DNA from: Kiritimatiellia bacterium
Lineage (GTDB): Bacteria > Verrucomicrobiota > Kiritimatiellia > CAIQIC01 > Lenti-01
Assembly (NCBI GenBank): GCA_017527155.1
Contig: JAFXQI010000034.1
Span: 1 to 55,198 of the forward strand
Length of the DNA: 55,198 nt
Direction of reading: 5' to 3'
Below the pieces are notes generated by a model. The model saw only the letters and a program-made list of their open reading frames with translations. It made no database searches and was not told the origin of the DNA. The number at the start of each line of letters is the position of its first letter. The stretch's first letter is position 1. This document shows, in pieces, positions 49,961 to 55,198 of this stretch. The position numbers and the translations under genes were made by a program.

Positions 49961-52900
49961 ATGACCCAGAACAAGCTCATCGCATTCTGCTACCTGTTCA
50001 TCATCGGCATCGCCGTGGCGATGGCCTTCCCGCTGGCGGCCTCGGCCCTGGCGCCGCTGTGGCTGCTGACGGTGCTCCTCGGCGCGGCGAGCCTGGCGGC
50101 GCTGGCGCTGCTGCGCAAGTGGCGTCCCCCGGTGGAGAGCGAGAGCGTGTACGACGCGCCGTTCCGCTTCGACGGCCTCCAGACGGGCGTATGGGCGCTG
50201 GTCCTCGTGACGGGCTTCGTCTTCGGCTACACCCGCTACCTGGCGATGATCCAGTCCCCCGACCGCCTCATCGCGCACGTGACGGTGGAAGACGGCCGCG
50301 CCATGATGGAGGAGCCCCGCGATCTGGGCGAAACCGGTTTCCTGGCCATCCGCCTGGCGTCGCGGGCGGAGAGCGAAATCCGCCTGCGCCTGGTGGGCGA
50401 GACGGACGCGCTCCTGCCGGTCCCGGACGCCGCGGGCAAGCCGACCCTCGACGCCGACGGCCGCTGGGCCTTCACCCAGACGACGCTCCCGCAGCCGGGC
50501 AACGAGATCGTGATTCCCGAGGGTTCGCGCCCCGGGACGGTGGTCGTGGTCGAGCAGCCCTACACGCGCCTGAAAGGCATCGAAGTGGTGTCGGCTCCCG
50601 CGCGCGCGCGTTTCGATATCGTGAAGCCGGTGAACACGGTCTCCCTCTTCGCCCGCCACGGCCGCAACGTGGTGCCGGTGAGCGTGTTGGGACGGATCAC
50701 GGCGGACCCGTGGGTGTACTCGTTCAAGACGGTGCTCTCCATCACGCCGGCCTTCATCCAGTACCAGCCCGACGGCCCCTACCTCCCGATCGACCGCCAG
50801 ACCATCCGCGTCACCGTCGAGCCCGACCTCCCCGGCTACTCCGAAATCGCCCGCAGCGCCGCCTACGGCTACGACGTCGCCTTCGGCGGCCAGCTCATCT
50901 CCCCCTCCGGCGCCGCGACGGCGGGCTCCTTCGACCAGGCCAAGTACCTTCGCAACTACAACATCGGCGGCCAGGTCACCCTCAAGGCCACCCAGAACGC
51001 GTTCGACGTGATCGTCCCCCGCGGCGCGACCGCCCCGCGCGAAGGCAACGGCCTCGTCGAGTTCTCCCTGTACCTGCGCGACGAAATCGTGCGGGTGATC
51101 AAGCAGACGATGCCGCAGCCGAACAGCGCCTTCCTGGGCGCCCTGACCCTCGGCCTCCGCTACGGCATGCAGAACACCCGCTCCATCGCCTCGGGCGACT
51201 ACGACGACGCGACCGTCGCGCCCATCCTGGACTTCGGGTCCGGCAGCGACGAACTGATCGCCGACGAATTCAAGGCGTCCGGCATCAACCACGTCCTGGC
51301 CGTCTCCGGCCTGCACGTCACCATCATCACCATCATGTTCATGGGCATCTTCACCCTGCTGAAGATTTCCAAGAAGGTGTACGTCCCCTTCGTCGTCTTC
51401 GCCCTCGTCGTCTTCGCGATCATCACCGGCGCCCGTCCCTCGACCCTGCGCGCGGTCATCATGAACTCCCTCTTCCTGCTCACCTGGGGCTACATGGGCC
51501 AGGGCGTCCGCTCCTCCGCCCTGCTCGGCGTGCCGGTCGCGGCGTTCATCATCCTGATCCAGAACCCCGCGATGGCGGTCGACCCGTCCTTCACCCTCTC
51601 CTTCGGCGCCATCCTCTCCCTGGCGCTGCTCACGCAACCCTTCTTCGACCTCTTCAAGAAGGCGCAGGGCAACGACTTCATCGCCCTGTGCATCCTCGTG
51701 GCGGTCCTCACGTGGGTCTTCGCCGCGCACTGGCTGCTGGCGACGACGGTCCGCTTCTGGATTCTCTTCGCGGTGCTGGCGGCGGTCCTCTTCGGGCTCT
51801 CCAAGGCCCTGACGAAGCACGGCTTCACGCCCATCGGCAACTACGGCTTCGCGGACATCCCCGTCGGCATCTCCGGCTTCATCGCCGCCCAGTTCGGCAT
51901 GCAGATCGGCATGATGATCCCCCTGAGCGCCTACTACTTCTACCGCTGGCCCGTCGCCGGCGCCTACGCCAACCTTCTGGCCATCCCGCTCGTCGGCGTC
52001 GTCCTGCAGCTGTCCATGCTGGCGGGCCTCATCGGCCTGATTCCGGGCATCGGCATCTACATCGCCCTCTTCCTGAACGCCGCCAACTGGATCTTCTCCA
52101 CCGGCTTCCTCCTCATCGGCCGCTACTTCTCCAGCTGGTTCGTGTACCCCTTCGTGACCAAGCCCACCCTCGCCTGGCTCTTCGCCTACTACGCCTGCTG
52201 CGCCCTCTTCGTCTGGTGGCGTCCCCTCTGGTACCGCCACGCCCGGCCCGTCTGGCGCCGCGCCTCCGCCTCCGCCCGCGTCTTCTCCGTCGCGGCGCTC
52301 CTCGCCGTCGTCCTGCTCGCCGCCTGCGGCCTGCGCGCCCAGAAGACCGCCATGCTCGACGAAGGCCGCCTCGACGTCGCCGTCCTCTCCGTCGGCTACG
52401 GCTCCGGCATCTACGTCGGCACCCCCGACGGCAAATCCATCCTGATCGACACCGCGTTCGTCCAGACCGACCGCGGCCGCCGCAACGACGCCGAGCGCAC
52501 CATCATGCCCTTCCTCTGCTCCCGCCAGATCAAGCGCCTCGACGCCCTGATCGTCACCTCCGGCGCCCCCGAGCACACCGCCGGCCTGCCGACCCTCCTC
52601 GAATACCTCGACATCGACGAACTCCTCTATCCCGCCTCCGCCGCCACCGCCCTCGAGCGGCCCGAAATCGTGTCCATCCTGACCGAGCGCTCCGCCTTCC
52701 GGCACCACCTCTCCGACACCGAGATCCCGCGCCGCGTCCTGGCCGCCGGCGAACGCCTCTTCGAGACCGAATACGACGGCAAGCCTTTCGCCATCGAAGT
52801 CCTCGGCCCGGCCGCCGGCGACGCTTCCGCGCCCCTCACCCTCCGCCTCGTCTACGGCGACGCCTCCCTCCTCCTCTGCGGCGAACTGACCTTCGCCCAG

Positions 52901-53317
52901 CAGCAGGCCCTTCTCGACCGCGTCCCCGCCGACGCCCTTGCCGCCGACGTCGTCATCGCCCCCGCCCACGGCACCGCGGGCCTCGACGAAGTGACCGTCG
53001 GCATGCCCAACGACTACGACACCCGCCTCGCCACCGTCACCGGCGAACTCCTCAAGCGCAGCGGCGCCGGCACCGTCATCTACGAATTCGGCAACCCGCG
53101 TCCCGTCGTCCAGGACAAATACAAGATCGCCGTCCGCCTCCACGGCGCCGCCAAGCGCGCCGCCGAAGAAGCCCTTCCCGAGGCCGACATCCTGGCGACC
53201 GACATCGCCGGCTCCATCACCCTCCTCACCGACGGCACCGCCTGGACCGTCTCCACCCGCTTCCTCACCGAAGCCGGCGACACCGACGCCCCCACCTCCC
53301 TCGAAGTCGGCTGGTAG
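49961..53317 (+). CDS. comEC: ComEC/Rec2 DNA-uptake channel with degenerate MBL domain
   Basis: An 1118-residue polytopic membrane protein, large for ComEC. An N-terminal membrane and OB-fold region precedes the competence domain with the family signature NHVLAVSGLHVTIIT (about 441-455), then VVFAIITGARPSTLRAVIM and ~10 helices. The C-terminal 310 residues are metallo-beta-lactamase-like (LDVAVLSVGYGSGIYVGTPDGKSILIDT, about 802-830). The usual DVGQGD reads SVGYGS and the usual SHxDxDHxGG reads TSGAPEHTAGL, so metal ligands are missing. It imports single-stranded DNA in transformation. A prepilin peptidase gene follows, fitting a pilus-dependent uptake system. Confidence 0.9.
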   Translation: MTQNKLIAFCYLFIIGIAVAMAFPLAASALAPLWLLTVLLGAASLAALALLRKWRPPVESESVYDAPFRFDGLQTGVWALVLVTGFVFGYTRYLAMIQSPDRLIAHVTVEDGRAMMEEPRDLGETGFLAIRLASRAESEIRLRLVGETDALLPVPDAAGKPTLDADGRWAFTQTTLPQPGNEIVIPEGSRPGTVVVVEQPYTRLKGIEVVSAPARARFDIVKPVNTVSLFARHGRNVVPVSVLGRITADPWVYSFKTVLSITPAFIQYQPDGPYLPIDRQTIRVTVEPDLPGYSEIARSAAYGYDVAFGGQLISPSGAATAGSFDQAKYLRNYNIGGQVTLKATQNAFDVIVPRGATAPREGNGLVEFSLYLRDEIVRVIKQTMPQPNSAFLGALTLGLRYGMQNTRSIASGDYDDATVAPILDFGSGSDELIADEFKASGINHVLAVSGLHVTIITIMFMGIFTLLKISKKVYVPFVVFALVVFAIITGARPSTLRAVIMNSLFLLTWGYMGQGVRSSALLGVPVAAFIILIQNPAMAVDPSFTLSFGAILSLALLTQPFFDLFKKAQGNDFIALCILVAVLTWVFAAHWLLATTVRFWILFAVLAAVLFGLSKALTKHGFTPIGNYGFADIPVGISGFIAAQFGMQIGMMIPLSAYYFYRWPVAGAYANLLAIPLVGVVLQLSMLAGLIGLIPGIGIYIALFLNAANWIFSTGFLLIGRYFSSWFVYPFVTKPTLAWLFAYYACCALFVWWRPLWYRHARPVWRRASASARVFSVAALLAVVLLAACGLRAQKTAMLDEGRLDVAVLSVGYGSGIYVGTPDGKSILIDTAFVQTDRGRRNDAERTIMPFLCSRQIKRLDALIVTSGAPEHTAGLPTLLEYLDIDELLYPASAATALERPEIVSILTERSAFRHHLSDTEIPRRVLAAGERLFETEYDGKPFAIEVLGPAAGDASAPLTLRLVYGDASLLLCGELTFAQQQALLDRVPADALAADVVIAPAHGTAGLDEVTVGMPNDYDTRLATVTGELLKRSGAGTVIYEFGNPRPVVQDKYKIAVRLHGAAKRAAEEALPEADILATDIAGSITLLTDGTAWTVSTRFLTEAGDTDAPTSLEVGW

Positions 53318-53328
53318 TTCCCCCCCCC

Positions 53329-53400
53329 GCGACTTGCGACGGGCGACTTGTTTGTCCCCGAACCCCCTCCAAGCCCAAGTCGCAAGTCGCAAGTCGCCAA
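53329..53400. repeat. Heptamer repeats in inverted orientation (GCGACTTG/CAAGTCGC)
   Basis: GCGACTTGCGACGGGCGACT at 53329-53350 faces AGTCGC heptamers repeated three times at 53376-53397, forming a potential hairpin in the 97-base gap between comEC and the prepilin peptidase gene. Confidence 0.85.
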
Positions 53401-53414
53401 GTCCTTCCCATCCC

Positions 53415-54242
53415 ATGCTCCCCCTCCCTCCCCCCGCCTACGCCATCGCCTCCGCCTTCGTCTTCCTGACCGGCCTCTGCATCGGCAGCTTCCTGAACGT
53501 CTGCATCTGGCGCATCCCCCGTGACGAATCCATCGCCTGGCCCGGCTCCCACTGCCCCGCGTGCAACCACCCCCTCTCCGTCCTCGACAACATCCCCCTG
53601 CTCTCCTGGCTGTTCCTGCGCGGACGCTGCCGCTACTGCAAGGCCCCCATCACCCCGCGCTACTTCCTCGTCGAACTCCTGACCGGACTCCTCTTCTTCC
53701 TCCTCTGGTGGACCCGCGGCATCACCTGGACGACCCCCGTCTACATCCTCTACGCCTGCGCCCTCGTGGTCGGCGCCTTCATCGACATCGAACACCTGAT
53801 CCTCCCCGACCGCATCACCCTCGGCGGCATGGTCGCCGGCCTCGTCCTCTCCCCCCTCTGTCCGCCACTCCAAGGCGAAACCGCCCGCCTTCCCGCCTTC
53901 TGTTCCTCCCTCCTCGGCCTCGTCCTCGGCTACGGCCTCCTCTGGCTGGTGGCGGTCCTCGGCCGCGCCGCCCTCAAGCGCGAAGCCATGGGCATGGGCG
54001 ACTGGAAACTCCTCGGCGCCATCGGCGCCTGCCTCGGCTGGAAGGCGGTCCTCTTCACTGTTCTCGTCTCCTCCCTGACCGGCACCCTCACCGGCTTCTC
54101 GTTCATCCTCCTCGGCCGCAAGGAATGGCAAAGCCGCATCCCCTACGGCCCCCACCTCTCCCTCGCCGCCATCCTCTGGCTCCTCTGCGGCCCCGAACTC
54201 CTCTCCCTCTACCTCTCCTGGGCCCTCCCCCCCGCCCCCTGA
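53415..54242 (+). CDS. pilD: Type IV prepilin peptidase (A24 family)
   Basis: A 275-residue membrane aspartic peptidase that cleaves type IV prepilin leaders and N-methylates the new end. The N-terminal methylase region has GSFLNVCIWRIP and the zinc cysteines CPAC (47, 50) and CRYC (72, 75). The catalytic aspartates are in GAFIDIEHLILPD (D124) and GMGDWKLLGAIGACLGW (D196). About seven further helices. The ATG at 53415 (MLPLPPPAYAIAS) fits the family; the longer in-frame start would be hydrophilic and cross the repeat. Part of the pilus/competence context with comEC. Confidence 0.92.
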   Translation: MLPLPPPAYAIASAFVFLTGLCIGSFLNVCIWRIPRDESIAWPGSHCPACNHPLSVLDNIPLLSWLFLRGRCRYCKAPITPRYFLVELLTGLLFFLLWWTRGITWTTPVYILYACALVVGAFIDIEHLILPDRITLGGMVAGLVLSPLCPPLQGETARLPAFCSSLLGLVLGYGLLWLVAVLGRAALKREAMGMGDWKLLGAIGACLGWKAVLFTVLVSSLTGTLTGFSFILLGRKEWQSRIPYGPHLSLAAILWLLCGPELLSLYLSWALPPAP

Positions 54243-54276
54243 CCCGTCCTCCACCCCGAACGGGAAAACGGGCCCG

Positions 54277-55198
54277 CTACTCCGGCAAGGCCACGCGCAC
54301 CTGGAAGAACCTCCACCCTTCCGCGACCCAATCCCCGGCGTCCGTCACCTCCGTCCATTCCGTGCTTTCCATGACCTTTTTGCCCATCACCCGGTATGCG
54401 CGTTTGTCGGATGCCCGGCTCAAATCCGGCGTCCACTCCAGGCTGGCCGCCCCGCCATGGGAGACCAGACGCACCTTGAAATCCGAAGCCGGGTTCGTCG
54501 GATCGAGCCCCGCCACATAACACTCCCAAGCCGGCCGCTGGTTCGCTGCCGCCCCTGCCGCCGCCTTTTCGTAATCCCCGTCGCGGGCCAGATCGTATTC
54601 ATCCAGCCACACCACCGGCACGTTCCCCGTTTCCGTCCGCTCCTGGGGCACGGCCTCCCCGCGCTCGGCATACTCCGCCGCCCCCCATCGCCGGATGGAG
54701 CGTCCCTGCCAGGTTTCGGGCAATGCCAGACTTCCCGCATTCCCGTTCCATCCCGTGCTGCCGCCTTCCACCCAGCTCGTCAGGCCTTCGGGTGTCCCCT
54801 CGTACATGTCCCGCCCCGCCGTCGGTGCATTCCCCGAATACGATACATGGGACAAGACCGGACACCCGGCAAACGCCGCCGCGCCGATGGCCCTTGCGCT
54901 GTCCGGCAACGTCACCTTTTCCAACCTCGGCCAGAAAGCGAAATATTCCCCCGGTATGCTCCTCGCACCCCTGCCGAGATGGAAAGACACGATGTTCGGA
55001 TGTTGCCCGAATGGATGCCCCTCCACGGAGCCAAGATCCCGAATCCCGCCCCCGACCATGACCGTTTGCAGGTTTTCGCATCCCTCGAAAAGCCCCGCCG
55101 GCAACGATTCGACCCGGCAATCCAGTCTCGCTTCCCTCAGGCTGCTGCACCCGGCGAACGCGCGGACGCCCAGCGATTCGATCGACTCGCCCAATTCC
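54277..55198 (-). CDS. BspA-like leucine-rich-repeat surface protein (5' part beyond window)
   Basis: At least 307 residues, open to the window edge; the apparent TTG start at 55194 is only an internal codon. LRR_5-type repeats are seen: SLGVRAFAGCSSLREARL, SLPAGLFEGCENLQTVMV and AIGAAAFAGCPVLSHVSY. After them comes WVEGGSTGWNGNAGSLALPE, typical of BspA-like proteins, and a C-terminal domain with WECYVAGLDPTNPASDFKV and WRFFQVRVALPE that I associate with secreted proteins of Kiritimatiellota/Lentisphaerota. Likely exported; the signal peptide would be outside the window. Confidence 0.8.
   Translation of the reverse strand, partial: ELGESIESLGVRAFAGCSSLREARLDCRVESLPAGLFEGCENLQTVMVGGGIRDLGSVEGHPFGQHPNIVSFHLGRGARSIPGEYFAFWPRLEKVTLPDSARAIGAAAFAGCPVLSHVSYSGNAPTAGRDMYEGTPEGLTSWVEGGSTGWNGNAGSLALPETWQGRSIRRWGAAEYAERGEAVPQERTETGNVPVVWLDEYDLARDGDYEKAAAGAAANQRPAWECYVAGLDPTNPASDFKVRLVSHGGAASLEWTPDLSRASDKRAYRVMGKKVMESTEWTEVTDAGDWVAEGWRFFQVRVALPE

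Noticed and set aside
49715-53416. 1233-residue minus-strand open frame opposite comEC
   Set aside because: Low-complexity Gly/Glu/Asp-rich translation produced by high third-position GC on the coding strand; comEC motifs are on the plus strand.
1-55198. tRNA or rRNA genes
   Set aside because: No cloverleaf with a T-loop GTTCRAATC context or rRNA core sequence was found in the intergenic regions; CTTGAACC/GGTTCAAG at 38651 is only a simple hairpin.

Overview
The window is GC-rich (mostly about 65%) and reads as a chromosomal segment of a Gram-negative, probably host- or sediment-associated member of the PVC group. Kiritimatiellota/Verrucomicrobiota is the best guess. The evidence is a very large secreted protein with Calx-beta and MBG-like repeats, a BspA-like leucine-rich-repeat protein with a tail containing WECYVAGLDP, sigma-54 control, a sigma factor paired with a Ser/Thr kinase, and intergenic DNA packed with short palindromic repeats. 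No rRNA, tRNA or CRISPR array was seen, so the taxonomy is inference.

Layout. 1-5952: housekeeping genes (membrane metallophosphoesterase, phosphomannomutase, hexose-6-phosphate mutarotase, YhiN-like flavoprotein) and a sigma-54 activator. 6198-20310: an accessory island with two RHH/PIN toxin-antitoxin pairs, a tandem-AAA+ ATPase, a PQFADKCDW-repeat protein, a GxxExxY protein, a macro-domain protein, DUF262/DUF1524 (GmrSD-like) proteins of clearly lower GC, and small unknown proteins. Three of these genes lie behind near-identical sigma-54 (-24/-12) promoters carried on a duplicated cassette. 20757-22052: a phospholipase-D-like gene facing a decayed inverted copy of itself. 22053-26795: preT-preA (pyrimidine reduction) with a clear terminator, then a small AmaP-like membrane protein, GmhA and a PfkB kinase. 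27238-31513: glycosyltransferase, Fic protein, membrane protein. 31770-38063: two secreted nucleases side by side, a 1719-residue endonuclease-I-type protein and a SNase-like protein. 39019-41202: ECF sigma factor and membrane Ser/Thr kinase. 41203-42095: a gene-free stretch holding two tandem copies of an elaborate folded element whose helices co-vary. 42096-48486: a tight six-gene operon (KAP NTPase, DUF262-HNH protein, three small membrane proteins, triple zinc-ribbon protein) closed by a strong terminator. 49687-54242: small membrane protein, ComEC with a degenerate beta-lactamase-like domain, prepilin peptidase. 54277-end: LRR protein.

The most interesting candidate for an undescribed system is the 41450-48545 segment: a tandem structured-RNA candidate directly upstream of a KAP/GmrSD-like/zinc-ribbon operon, which looks like an anti-mobile-element system. 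The second is the set of sigma-54 promoter cassettes in the accessory island, with a sigma-54 activator of unknown signal encoded a few kb away. All function statements rest on motif reading; no database search was run.
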